Positions 17,219 to 25,822 of a DNA stretch of 64,000 nt are shown here, in pieces. The notes beneath the pieces were generated by a model, which made no database searches, had not been told where the DNA came from, and was given only the letters and a program-made list of their open reading frames with translations. Position 1 is the first letter of the stretch. Every line of letters starts with the position of its first letter. The translations under genes were made by a program, and so were the position numbers. Location of the stretch: contig NZ_CP071383.1 of assembly GCF_017348915.1 (NCBI RefSeq), positions 4,030,001-4,094,000 on the forward strand. The letters are read 5' to 3'. The stretch is from Leclercia pneumoniae. Its GTDB lineage: Bacteria > Pseudomonadota > Gammaproteobacteria > Enterobacterales > Enterobacteriaceae.

Positions 17219-17608
17219 ATGAAAAAAATTATTAAATGGGTTGCTGCTATTACTATTATGGGTGCGCTGGCAGGCTGTGCGCGTACCGCGCCTATCGTAG
17301 AGGTGAACTCTGTTGTGAGCGCCGGTCATACCGCTGCGCAGGTGAAGAACGCCATTCTGAAAGCAGGTCTCCAGCGTGAATGGATCATGACCGAAGCCGG
17401 TCCAGGCGTCATTAAAGGCCGTCTGCAGGCCCGCGACCACTCCGCAGATATTAAAGTAACCTATTCCGCATCAAGCTACTCTATTCATTATGAAAACAGC
17501 ATGAACCTGAAGGCTGCGGACGGTAAAATTCATAAGAATTATAACCGCTGGGTACGTAACCTCGACAAAGATATTCAGCTGAATCTCTCTGCCGGTGCAG
17601 CACTGTAA
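17219..17608 (+). CDS. apeA: Lipoprotein, first gene of the aryl polyene cluster
   Basis: A 129-residue putative lipoprotein. The signal peptide MKKIIKWVAAITIMGALAGC ends in a good lipobox (LAGC, Cys20) with Ala after it, favouring the outer membrane. The mature domain has no motif I recognise; it contains HTAAQVKNAILKAG and VTYSASSYSIHY. Codon choice and base composition are more AT-rich than the next genes. Its exact role in assembly or anchoring of the pigment is unknown. I chose ATG 17219, which follows GGAG; an upstream in-frame ATG at 17207 lacks one. Confidence 0.8.
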   Translation: MKKIIKWVAAITIMGALAGCARTAPIVEVNSVVSAGHTAAQVKNAILKAGLQREWIMTEAGPGVIKGRLQARDHSADIKVTYSASSYSIHYENSMNLKAADGKIHKNYNRWVRNLDKDIQLNLSAGAAL

Positions 17609-17674
17609 TTTTTATTAAAGTCGGGCTGTCATGGCCCGATAATATCTTTTTGCCAGTAAAAGGTTACGCAATCC

Positions 17675-18739
17675 ATGTACGAAAAGGACTCCCTCAGCGC
17701 GCTTGATGCCATCACGGAAGCGCAACGTATCGCCTTTGCGCCAATGCTGTTTCAAACTGCCCTTTGTCTGCGTAACTCGGGTGTACTTTCCTGGCTGGAT
17801 AAACAAGGTAAACGCGGCTCTCATCTCGATGAAATAGTGGCAAATAGCACCCTGAATGAATATGCGGTAAGCGTATTACTGGATATGGGATTAAGCGGAC
17901 GCATCGTCACCCATCATGATGGAGTCTATTATCTCGCCAAAGTCGGCCATTTTTTGCTGCATGATAAAATGACCCGCGTAAATATGGATTTCACGCAGGA
18001 CGTCTGTTATCAGGGGTTATTTAATCTTTCAGACTCCCTCGAACAGGGTAAACCGTCCGGGTTATCGGTATTCGGTGAATGGCCAACCATCTATCCGGCA
18101 TTATCTCAGCTGCCCGATCAGGCGAAAGCGAGCTGGTTCGCGTTCGATCACTACTACTCAGACGCCGCGTTTGACGCCGCGCTACCGCATATATTCGCAA
18201 GCAAGCCGACAAAATTGTACGATGTAGGCGGCAATACTGGAAAATGGGCATTGCGCTGCTGCGGTTATGATGAAAATGTGGCGGTCACGCTGCTCGATCT
18301 GCCCCAGCAAATCGCGCTGGCGCAGGAAAATGTCGCAAAAGCAGGCTTTTCTCATCGCATTGGCTTCCATGCTGTCGATATGCTTAGCGATGCGCCATTG
18401 CCAGGGGAAGCCGATATCTGGTGGATGAGCCAGTTCCTCGACTGCTTCTCACCCGACCAGATTGTCACCATGCTGGGCAACGTCGCGAACGTGATGAAGC
18501 CAGGCGCCAGACTGTGCATTATGGAGCTGTTCTGGGATGCGCAAAAATTTGAAGCCGCATCGTTTAGCCTGAACGCCACATCGCTCTATTTTACCTGCAT
18601 GGCAAACGGCAACAGCCGCTTCTATAGCGCTGAAAAATTTTACCACTACCTGGAGACCGCCGGTTTCCACGTAGAGCAACGTCTGGATAATCTTGGTTTG
18701 GGTCACACCTTACTGATTTGTCAGAAAAATGAACATTAA
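17675..18739 (+). CDS. apeB: SAM-dependent methyltransferase of the aryl polyene cluster
   Basis: A 354-residue O-methyltransferase-like protein. An N-terminal helical dimerisation part (LNEYAVSVLLDMGLSGRIV) is followed by a Rossmann SAM domain with the glycine motif LYDVGGNTGKWALRC near residue 180 and the acidic loop DIWWMSQFLDCFSP near 245. In aryl polyene pathways such an enzyme is thought to methylate the aryl head or the polyene carboxyl end; the sequence does not say which. It lies 66 bp after apeA and 65 bp before apeC. Confidence 0.87.
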   Translation: MYEKDSLSALDAITEAQRIAFAPMLFQTALCLRNSGVLSWLDKQGKRGSHLDEIVANSTLNEYAVSVLLDMGLSGRIVTHHDGVYYLAKVGHFLLHDKMTRVNMDFTQDVCYQGLFNLSDSLEQGKPSGLSVFGEWPTIYPALSQLPDQAKASWFAFDHYYSDAAFDAALPHIFASKPTKLYDVGGNTGKWALRCCGYDENVAVTLLDLPQQIALAQENVAKAGFSHRIGFHAVDMLSDAPLPGEADIWWMSQFLDCFSPDQIVTMLGNVANVMKPGARLCIMELFWDAQKFEAASFSLNATSLYFTCMANGNSRFYSAEKFYHYLETAGFHVEQRLDNLGLGHTLLICQKNEH

Positions 18740-18804
18740 ACAGCCCCGGCTGTTCTGACGTTTGTATCGTCATTTGATTACAGGTTTATCGCGGACGCGC
18801 GTAG

Positions 18805-19527
18805 ATGAAATTTGCACTTACTCTTCTTGACTGGCAGGCCAGAGCGCCAGGTCTTTGCGATGCCGCACAGTGGCAGGCATGGTCACAGGGGTCGATTATT
18901 CTCGACCCCGCCGCGCCGCTACCCAGACTCACCGACCTGCCGATGATGACCGCCCGTCGTCTTAACTCCGGCAGCAAGCTGGCCGTTGATTGTGGGCTGG
19001 CGATGCTGCGTAAACATGCTATCGATGCCGTTGTCTATACCAGCCGCCACGGCGAGCTGGAGCGCAATTACCGTATCCTGCATGCACTGGCGACGGACCA
19101 GGCGGTCTCCCCCACTGATTTCGCCATGTCGGTGCATAATTCCGCGGTGGGCAACCTGACCATCGCTGCCCGTCAGCCTATTGTCTCCTCGTCGATCTCT
19201 GCCGGGCAGGATACGTTCCAGCAGGGTTTATGCGAAGTGCTGAGCCTGCTGCAGGCCGGTTATTCCCGGGTTCTGCTGGTGGATTTTGACGGCGCACTGC
19301 CCGAGTTTTATCATCCGGCACTGCCTGCGCAGATGCCGACCTGGCCCTACGCGCTGGCGCTGGTCTTTGAGGCGGGTGAAACCCTCCACTGCGCAACCCG
19401 CAGCGGCAGCACCGGCGACGAGCCGCCTCTCCCGCAAAGCCTGCTGTTCCTGCAAGGTTACCTGCGCGAAGAGCGCGCGTTTGTGGTTCCCGGAGAACGC
19501 CTGCTATGGGAATGGGCGCGCGCATGA
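18805..19527 (+). CDS. apeC: Ketosynthase-like chain length factor, lacking active Cys
   Basis: A 240-residue protein resembling only the N-terminal half of a beta-ketoacyl synthase. Where ketosynthases have the nucleophilic Cys the sequence reads VHNSAVGNLTIAAR, with no Cys, and the C-terminal His motifs are absent. In characterised aryl polyene systems ApeC pairs with the ketosynthase ApeO and acts like a chain-length factor, which fits. It overlaps apeD by 22 bp. Confidence 0.85.
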   Translation: MKFALTLLDWQARAPGLCDAAQWQAWSQGSIILDPAAPLPRLTDLPMMTARRLNSGSKLAVDCGLAMLRKHAIDAVVYTSRHGELERNYRILHALATDQAVSPTDFAMSVHNSAVGNLTIAARQPIVSSSISAGQDTFQQGLCEVLSLLQAGYSRVLLVDFDGALPEFYHPALPAQMPTWPYALALVFEAGETLHCATRSGSTGDEPPLPQSLLFLQGYLREERAFVVPGERLLWEWARA

Positions 19528-20339
19528 CCCGGCTGGTGGCAAAAATAAACTGGGCGTGGCGCCTGGTAATGACCGGTTTCTGCTTCACGCTTTTTGGCGT
19601 AGGGGGGTTACTGCTGTCGCTGGTGTGGTTCAACCTGCTACTCGTGGTTCAGCGCGATCGCGCCCGTCGTCGCCGTCTGGCGCGCCGCAGCATCGCCGCC
19701 AGTTTCCGCTTCTTTTTAACCGTAGCCCGCACCCTTGGCGTGCTGGATTATCGCATCGATAACCTTGAGGCTTTGCGTAATGAGCGTGGCTGCCTGGTCG
19801 TGGCTAACCACCCGACGCTGATCGATTACGTTATCCTCGCCTCGGTGATGCCCGAAACGGACTGTCTGGTGAAGAGCGCATTACTGCGCAATCCCTTCGT
19901 CAGCGGCGTGATCCGCGCAGCGGATTACCTGGTTAACAGCGAAGCCGAAACACTGTTAAGTGCCAGCCAGCAGCGGCTGAATCAGGGCGATACCCTATTA
20001 ATCTTCCCGGAAGGCACGCGCACGCGCTTCGGGGAAGCCATCACGCTGCAGCGTGGTGCGGCGAACATCGCCGTACGTTGCGGCAGTGATATGCGGGTGG
20101 TGCTTATCCACTGCAGCGAGCATCTGCTCGATAAAAAAAGCCGGTGGTATGACGTACCGCCGCATAAGCCCTTTTTCACGGTTGATGTCCGTGAACGGGT
20201 AAACGCCCATGATTTTTACGATGCGGCCCAACAAGAACCGGCGCTGGCGGCACGCCAGTTAAACCGGCATCTGCAGCAACGTTTAACATCAGGTCTTCAA
20301 TCTTTGGCAGGAATTAATGATGCAAGCGCTCTATCTTGA
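19506..20339 (+). CDS. apeD: Lysophospholipid-type acyltransferase
   Basis: PlsC-family acyltransferase of 277 residues with an N-terminal membrane segment (GFCFTLFGVGGLLLSLVWF), the catalytic HPTLID (HX4D) motif near residue 99 and the substrate-site motif FPEGTRTRFG near 168. It probably transfers the polyene or a fatty acyl group to the lipid anchor at the inner membrane. The start could be ATG 19506 (inside apeC) or 19524; both are in frame. Its end overlaps apeE. Confidence 0.88.
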   Translation: MGMGARMTRLVAKINWAWRLVMTGFCFTLFGVGGLLLSLVWFNLLLVVQRDRARRRRLARRSIAASFRFFLTVARTLGVLDYRIDNLEALRNERGCLVVANHPTLIDYVILASVMPETDCLVKSALLRNPFVSGVIRAADYLVNSEAETLLSASQQRLNQGDTLLIFPEGTRTRFGEAITLQRGAANIAVRCGSDMRVVLIHCSEHLLDKKSRWYDVPPHKPFFTVDVRERVNAHDFYDAAQQEPALAARQLNRHLQQRLTSGLQSLAGINDASALS

Positions 20340-20577
20340 AATTAAAAATCTAATTATCTCCACCCTGAACCTGGATGAACTCTCCGCCGACGATATTGAC
20401 ACCGAGGCGGCCCTGTTCGGTGATGGTCTGGGTCTGGATTCCATCGACGCCCTTGAGCTTGGCCTGGCGGTCAAAAACCAGTACGGCGTGGTGTTATCAG
20501 CGGAAAGCGAAGAGATGCGTCAGCACTTCTTCTCCGTTGCCACGCTGGCATCCTTCATTCATGCTCAACGCGCCTGA
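20317..20577 (+). CDS. apeE: Acyl carrier protein 1
   Basis: An 86-residue acyl carrier protein with the phosphopantetheine attachment motif GLDSIDALE (Ser42). It starts within the end of apeD, with GGCAGGAATTA upstream. In the pathway it should carry growing polyene chains. The prosthetic arm is presumably added by AcpT, encoded at the end of the cluster. Confidence 0.94.
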   Translation: MMQALYLEIKNLIISTLNLDELSADDIDTEAALFGDGLGLDSIDALELGLAVKNQYGVVLSAESEEMRQHFFSVATLASFIHAQRA

Positions 20578-20587
20578 GACAGCCCCC

Positions 20588-20839
20588 ATGACTCAACAAG
20601 ACACGATTTACCAGGAAGTCTCAGCACTTCTGATCAAACTGTTTGAAATTGAACCACAAGCGATCACCCCTGACGCGCGTCTGTATGAAGACCTGGAGCT
20701 GGACAGCATCGACGCCGTCGACATGATCGTTCACCTGCAGAAAAAGACCGGTAAAAAAATCAAACCGGAAACCTTCAAATCGGTACGCACCGTTCAGGAT
20801 GTTGTGGACGCCGTCGCCCAACTGCTGCACGAAGAGTAA
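20588..20839 (+). CDS. apeF: Acyl carrier protein 2
   Basis: An 83-residue second acyl carrier protein with motif ELDSIDAVDM (Ser40). It is distinct in sequence from the preceding ApeE, so the two carriers probably have different jobs, for example starter loading versus elongation. I chose ATG 20588 (MTQQDTIYQE), ten bases after the apeE stop. Confidence 0.94.
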   Translation: MTQQDTIYQEVSALLIKLFEIEPQAITPDARLYEDLELDSIDAVDMIVHLQKKTGKKIKPETFKSVRTVQDVVDAVAQLLHEE

Positions 20840-20845
20840 AACCGG

Positions 20846-21418
20846 GTGCGTGGCGCGATCCCGCTGATAACGGGACTAATGCTGCTCGCCTGGCCCTTCC
20901 TGATTGGCTTTGGCTTGACGCATAACAGCCTGCACTGGCTACTGCCGCTGATGGCGCTGGTGCTGATACTGCGTCTGCGCCAGGCGCGGCAAAACGCCGG
21001 GCCAATGCGCTACGTGGTGCAGAGCGTTGCGCTGGCCGGTATTGCCCTGTGTGCCGCCAGTTACTTGCTCAAAGCCCATCAATGGTTATTGCTCTATCCG
21101 GTGGTCGTGAATCTCGTGATGCTGGCCGTATTCGGCGGATCGTTATGGACCGCAATGCCGCTGGTAGAACGACTGGCGCGGCTACGCGAGCCGCTGCTGC
21201 CCCCGGAAGGGGTACGTTATACCCGTGTCGTCACCCGGGTCTGGTGCGGTTTTTTCATTTTTAACGGCAGCATCGCGCTGTTTACCGTACTGCGCGGCGA
21301 TATGCAGCTATGGACGCTCTGGAATGGCATGATTGCTTATATTCTGATGGGCTCGCTCATGGCAACCGAGTGGCTGGTGCGTCAACGGGTAATAAAAAAA
21401 GAGAAGCATAATGAATGA
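20846..21418 (+). CDS. apeG: COG4648-type membrane protein
   Basis: A 190-residue integral membrane protein of unknown function, with about five hydrophobic segments (LITGLMLLAWPFLIGFGL, WLLPLMALVLILRLR, VALAGIALCAASYLL, YPVVVNLVMLAVFGGSLW, WNGMIAYILMGSLMATEW). It begins with GTG, six bases after apeF, and its end overlaps apeH by 8 bp. This family is a constant member of aryl polyene clusters. Confidence 0.85.
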   Translation: MRGAIPLITGLMLLAWPFLIGFGLTHNSLHWLLPLMALVLILRLRQARQNAGPMRYVVQSVALAGIALCAASYLLKAHQWLLLYPVVVNLVMLAVFGGSLWTAMPLVERLARLREPLLPPEGVRYTRVVTRVWCGFFIFNGSIALFTVLRGDMQLWTLWNGMIAYILMGSLMATEWLVRQRVIKKEKHNE

Positions 21419-22772
21419 CCCCCTTCCGCTAAGTCAGTGGCTGGATGCCCCACGACCGGAAAATACACCTATTGCCTGGCTGGATGATCGCACCTGGACC
21501 CTGGGGGAGCTGCGCTATGACGTTGCGACGTTAACGCAGCAACTGCGCCAGCAGGAAGGTGAGCGCTGGGCGCTCTGCTTTGAAAACAGTTATCTCTTTA
21601 TCGTCGCGTTACTGGCCGCACTGCACGCGGGTAAAACGCCGGTGATACCGGGGCACAGCCGTGTCTCACTGCTCGCCGAGCAACAGGCGTTGTTCAATGG
21701 CGTACTCAGCGATCAGAGCCTCGATTTCGCGGGTCGCCTGCTGGTCGTGACCTCGTCCGACCGCAGCCTGTCCGACTGGACACCGCTACCCGCCATTGCT
21801 GAGGGTAGCTACGTCGAGCTGTTCACATCCGGCTCTACCGGCGCGCCGCGTCAGGTTATTAAGCCCGTAGCAAGCCTCGATCGGGAGGCCAGAATGCTCG
21901 CCGCCCGTTTCGGCGAAAGGCTCAGCGGCTGTCGCGTGGTGGCATCCGTGGTGCCACAGCATCTGTATGGTCTGACGTTCCGTATCTTCTTGCCGATGAC
22001 GCTGGGGCTGCCGCTGCATGCCGCCATGCTCTACTACGCAGAACAACTGGCTGCACTGCCTCCTACTCATCGCTATATCTTTATCAGTAGCCCTGCCTTC
22101 CTGAAACGGCTGGACACGGCGCTGACGCCGCCGCCGGTCGCGATGGTTCTCTCAGCGGGCGGCGTGCTGCCGTGGGAAGAGGTGAGTGAAACCCACCGCT
22201 GGCTGAACATCTGGCCTGACGAAATCTATGGCAGTACCGAAACCGGCATCATCGCCTGGCGCCATCGCGATGCCGACGCGCGCCCCTGGCTGCCCTTCCC
22301 GGGGGTGAAACTTATTCCGGAAGCGGAGGCGTGTCGCGTCACCTCGCCGTTAATTCCCGAGCCGGCGGGCCTGCTGCTGGATGACATTCTTCACTTTGAC
22401 GATAACGGCCTGTTCCGTCTGGCGGGACGCCGTGGTCGGGTGGTCAAAATCGAAGAGAAACGCATCTCGCTGAATGAGGTCGAGCAGCGTCTGCTGGCAC
22501 TGGAAGGTATCTGCGAAGCGGCCGCGTTGCCGGTCTCTCGCGGCGGACGCCAGGGCGTTGGGGTACTGCTGGTTCTTAACGACGAGGCTCGCCAGCGCTG
22601 GCAACAGCAGGGCAGCAAGACGCAGGAGTTTGCCTGGCGTCGGGCGCTATTGCCGTGGCTGGAACCTGTCGCCATCCCCCGCTACTGGCGCATCATCGAT
22701 GAAATGCCCGTTAACAGCATGAACAAGCGTGTCTACGCGCAGTTACAGGAGTTATTTCATGAAAATCCATGA
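21411..22772 (+). CDS. apeH: AMP-dependent ligase for the aryl starter unit
   Basis: Adenylate-forming acyl-CoA/ACP synthetase of 453 residues. It shows the P-loop-like VELFTSGSTGAPRQ near residue 137, EIYGSTETGI near 272, and the C-terminal lysine region PVNSMNKRVY. In studied aryl polyene systems it activates the aryl acid starter, reported as 4-hydroxybenzoate, for loading onto a carrier. There is no ammonia-lyase gene in the cluster, which agrees with a starter drawn from central metabolism. It overlaps both neighbours. Confidence 0.9.
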   Translation: MNDPLPLSQWLDAPRPENTPIAWLDDRTWTLGELRYDVATLTQQLRQQEGERWALCFENSYLFIVALLAALHAGKTPVIPGHSRVSLLAEQQALFNGVLSDQSLDFAGRLLVVTSSDRSLSDWTPLPAIAEGSYVELFTSGSTGAPRQVIKPVASLDREARMLAARFGERLSGCRVVASVVPQHLYGLTFRIFLPMTLGLPLHAAMLYYAEQLAALPPTHRYIFISSPAFLKRLDTALTPPPVAMVLSAGGVLPWEEVSETHRWLNIWPDEIYGSTETGIIAWRHRDADARPWLPFPGVKLIPEAEACRVTSPLIPEPAGLLLDDILHFDDNGLFRLAGRRGRVVKIEEKRISLNEVEQRLLALEGICEAAALPVSRGGRQGVGVLLVLNDEARQRWQQQGSKTQEFAWRRALLPWLEPVAIPRYWRIIDEMPVNSMNKRVYAQLQELFHENP

Positions 22773-23112
22773 AATCGAGCGCCGCCAGGCACAGCCACAA
22801 CATCTTGAGATTGTCCTGCACCTTGACCCGAGCCTGTTCTGGTTTCAGGGCCATTTTGCCGTGCAGCCGCTGCTGCCCGGCGTGGCCCAGCTCGACTGGG
22901 TGATGCACTACGCCATCACGCTGCTGGCGCCTGACTATCGTTTTCACAGTATTCAGAATGTCAAATTCCAGGCGCCGCTGCTGCCTGAAACCACCGTGAC
23001 GCTCATCCTCGACTGGAACAGCGAGCGTCAGATGCTGAGCTTCAGCTACCAGCGCCACGACGGCGAAGCGCGCCACACCGCCAGCAGCGGGAAGATCCGT
23101 TTATGTCGGTAA
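22759..23112 (+). CDS. apeI: Hotdog-fold dehydratase subunit with catalytic His
   Basis: A 117-residue FabZ/FabA-like protein. The motif GHFAVQPLLPGVAQLDW carries the FabZ-type His (His32) but has Asp46 where FabZ has the catalytic Glu. Characterised ApeI works as a heterodimer with ApeP, which has the opposite pattern. I chose ATG 22759 (MKIHEIERR), overlapping apeH by 14 bp; its end overlaps apeJ by 10 bp. Confidence 0.88.
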   Translation: MKIHEIERRQAQPQHLEIVLHLDPSLFWFQGHFAVQPLLPGVAQLDWVMHYAITLLAPDYRFHSIQNVKFQAPLLPETTVTLILDWNSERQMLSFSYQRHDGEARHTASSGKIRLCR

Positions 23113-24794
23113 CCTTTCGTCCCTGTGTGCTGATCCCCTGCTATAACCACGGCGCGATGATGGCGAAGGTGCTGGCGCGCCTTGCACCCAACGGCCTGCC
23201 CTGCTTTGTGGTCGATGACGGCAGTGAGGAGAGTACCCGGCAGACGCTTGAAGCGCTGGCGGCGCAAAATAGCCATGTCACGCTGATTCGGCTGCCGGAG
23301 AACGCCGGCAAAGGCGCGGCGGTGATCCACGGGCTGGAAGCCTGCTCTCGTGCCGGGTTTACCCATGCAGTCCAGGTGGATGCCGACGGGCAGCATGCCA
23401 TTGAAGATATTCCGGCGCTGCTGGCACTGGCAGCGCGTCACCCAACGGCGCTTATCTCCGGACAGCCCATCTATGACGAGTCGATTCCCCGATCGCGCCT
23501 GTATGGCCGCTGGATCACCCACGTCTGGGTCTGGATTGAAACGCTCTCTTTACAGCTAAAAGACAGCATGTGCGGGTTTCGCGTCTACCCGGTGGCTCCG
23601 ACCCTGCAGCTGGCAGAGCGGGTTACGCTCGGCAAACGGATGGATTTTGATACCGAAGTGATGGTGCGCCTCTACTGGCAGGGGAATACCAGCTATTTCC
23701 TGCCGACCCGGGTGACCTATCCGCACGACGGTATCTCCCACTTCGATGCCCTGAAAGATAACGTCCGCATCTCGCTGATGCACACCCGGCTGTTTTTCGG
23801 CATGCTGCCGCGCATCCCCTCTCTGCTGTTCCGTCGGCGCGACGCGCACTGGGCGCAGCAGGAGGAGGTTAAAGGGCTGTGGGGCATGCGCCTGATGCTG
23901 CGCGTCTGGCAACTGCTGGGACGTACGGCCTTTACCGCCCTGCTGTGGCCGGTGATTGCCGTCTACTGGCTTACCGCCCGGCCAGCCCGACAGGCCTCGC
24001 AGGCGTGGATCCGCCGCGTAGAGCAGCAGCTGGCCGTACGTCATTTGCCAAAACCCGCCCGCCTGAACAGCTTTTTCCACTTTATGCGTTTCGGTAACGC
24101 CATGCTGGATAAAGTCGCCAGCTGGCGCGGTGAATTGACCTTACAAAAGGATGTGGTTTTCGCCCCCGGCGCGCGTGAAGCGCTGAACATGGATGCCCCG
24201 GAAGGCAAACTCCTGCTGGCATCCCATCTGGGTGATGTGGAAGCCTGCCGCGCGATGGCGCAGATGGAGGGCAGCAAAACCATTAACGCGCTGGTATTCA
24301 GCGACAATGCTCAGCGTTTTAAACAGATTATGGCGGAGATGGCGCCACAGGCCGGGCTAAACCTGATGCCGGTAACGGATATCGGGCCGGAAACCGCCAT
24401 TGCCCTTAAAGAGAAGCTAGAACGCGGCGAATGGGTGGCGATCGTCGGCGATCGTATTGCGGTCAATCCCCAGCGCGGCGGCGACTGGCGCGTCGTCTGG
24501 AGCCAGTTTATGGGCCAGCCCGCGCCGTTTCCACAGGGACCCTTTATTCTCGCCTCGATCCTGCGTTGCCCGGTGGTGCTGATCTACGCCTTACGCCAGC
24601 ACGACAAATTGCATATCCACTGTGAGCCGTTCGCCGATCCGTTGATTCTCCCCCGCGGAGAGCGCCAGCAGGCATTGCAGCAGACGGTCGATCGCTATGC
24701 GCAACGCCTTGAGCATTACGCGCTGCAATCACCGCTCGACTGGTTTAATTTTTTCGATTTCTGGCATCTGCCGGATGCCAAAGAGAAGGAGTAA
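23103..24794 (+). CDS. apeJ: Glycosyltransferase/acyltransferase fusion
   Basis: A 563-residue two-domain membrane-associated enzyme. The N-terminal family 2 glycosyltransferase (about residues 1-235) shows PCYNHGAMMAK, VVDDGSEEST and the metal motif DADGQ. After a hydrophobic linker (TAFTALLWPVIAVYWLT) comes a LpxL-like acyltransferase (about 330-560) with ASHLGDVEACR, an HX4(D/E) motif. It probably builds the lipid or sugar anchor to which the polyene is attached. Confidence 0.9.
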   Translation: MSVTFRPCVLIPCYNHGAMMAKVLARLAPNGLPCFVVDDGSEESTRQTLEALAAQNSHVTLIRLPENAGKGAAVIHGLEACSRAGFTHAVQVDADGQHAIEDIPALLALAARHPTALISGQPIYDESIPRSRLYGRWITHVWVWIETLSLQLKDSMCGFRVYPVAPTLQLAERVTLGKRMDFDTEVMVRLYWQGNTSYFLPTRVTYPHDGISHFDALKDNVRISLMHTRLFFGMLPRIPSLLFRRRDAHWAQQEEVKGLWGMRLMLRVWQLLGRTAFTALLWPVIAVYWLTARPARQASQAWIRRVEQQLAVRHLPKPARLNSFFHFMRFGNAMLDKVASWRGELTLQKDVVFAPGAREALNMDAPEGKLLLASHLGDVEACRAMAQMEGSKTINALVFSDNAQRFKQIMAEMAPQAGLNLMPVTDIGPETAIALKEKLERGEWVAIVGDRIAVNPQRGGDWRVVWSQFMGQPAPFPQGPFILASILRCPVVLIYALRQHDKLHIHCEPFADPLILPRGERQQALQQTVDRYAQRLEHYALQSPLDWFNFFDFWHLPDAKEKE

Positions 24795-24797
24795 AGG

Positions 24798-25220
24798 GTG
24801 CTGACCGATCCCCGCTTTACCGCTGAAGTAGAGATAACCATACCGTTTCACGATGTCGATATGATGGGCGTGGTCTGGCATGGCAACTATTTTCGCTATT
24901 TTGAGATTGCCCGCGAAGCGCTACTGAATCAGTTCGATTACGGCTATCGCCAGATGAAAGCCTCCGGCTATGTCTGGCCGGTGGTGGACACCCGGGTGAA
25001 ATACCGCGATGCCGTTACCTTCGAGCAGCGGATTCGCGTGCGTGCCCAGATTGAAGAGTTTGAGAACCGTCTGCGCATCGCCTATCAGATTTTTGACGCG
25101 CAAACCGGCAAACGGACCACCACCGGCTACACCATTCAGGTGGCGGTAGAAGAGGCGAGCCGCGAAATGTGCTTCGTCAGCCCGGCCATTTTATTTGAAC
25201 GTATGGGAGTCACGCCATGA
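24798..25220 (+). CDS. apeK: Hotdog thioesterase (4-hydroxybenzoyl-CoA type)
   Basis: A 140-residue YbgC/4HBT-family thioesterase. The family motif is clear: VDMMGVVWHGNYFRYFEIAREALL spans the catalytic Asp and the binding helix. It could release the finished polyene acid or clear stalled carriers. It begins with GTG three bases after apeJ (GAAGGAGTAAAGG is the binding site) and overlaps apeL by 4 bp. Confidence 0.9.
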   Translation: MLTDPRFTAEVEITIPFHDVDMMGVVWHGNYFRYFEIAREALLNQFDYGYRQMKASGYVWPVVDTRVKYRDAVTFEQRIRVRAQIEEFENRLRIAYQIFDAQTGKRTTTGYTIQVAVEEASREMCFVSPAILFERMGVTP

Positions 25221-25822
25221 AGTGGTTACCGCTGCTTGCCCTGCTGGTCAGTCCCCTCGTCAGTGCCGTTACGCTGGACGAACTGCAGCAGCGCTTTACC
25301 GAACAACCGGTGGTGCGCGCGCACTTCGATCAGACCCGCACCATCAAGGATCTGCCCCAGCCGCTGCGTTCGCAGGGGGAGATGCTGATCGCCCGCGATC
25401 ACGGCCTGCTCTGGGATCAAAAAACCCCCTTCCCGATGATGCTTTTGCTGGACGACAAACGAATGGTGCAGGTAATTAACGGCCAGCCGCCGCAGACCGT
25501 CACTGCTGAAAATAACCCGCAGATGTTCCAGTTTAACCACCTGCTGCGCGCCCTGTTCCAGGCGGACCGCAAGGTACTGGAAGAGAACTTCCGCATCGCT
25601 TTCAACGATCTCGGCAACGGGCGCTGGTCGCTGGTGTTAACCCCAACGACGACCCCGCTGGACAAAATTTTCAGCACGCTGGATCTGGGCGGTGCCACCT
25701 TTCTGGAGTCGATTCGTCTGAACGATAAGCAGGGCGATCGTACCGATATCACCCTTTCTCAACATCAACTGACGCCTGCCAGCCTGACCGATGACGAACG
25801 CCAACGCTTTGCCGCACCGTAA
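25217..25822 (+). CDS. apeL: LolA-like periplasmic lipid carrier
   Basis: A 201-residue periplasmic protein with signal peptide MKWLPLLALLVSPLVSA and a LolA/LolB-like half-barrel domain (LDELQQRFTEQPVVRAHFDQ ... LLWDQKTPFPMMLLLDD). With the MMPL exporter encoded next to it, it probably ferries the aryl polyene lipid across the periplasm. It overlaps apeM by 32 bp. Confidence 0.9.
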   Translation: MKWLPLLALLVSPLVSAVTLDELQQRFTEQPVVRAHFDQTRTIKDLPQPLRSQGEMLIARDHGLLWDQKTPFPMMLLLDDKRMVQVINGQPPQTVTAENNPQMFQFNHLLRALFQADRKVLEENFRIAFNDLGNGRWSLVLTPTTTPLDKIFSTLDLGGATFLESIRLNDKQGDRTDITLSQHQLTPASLTDDERQRFAAP

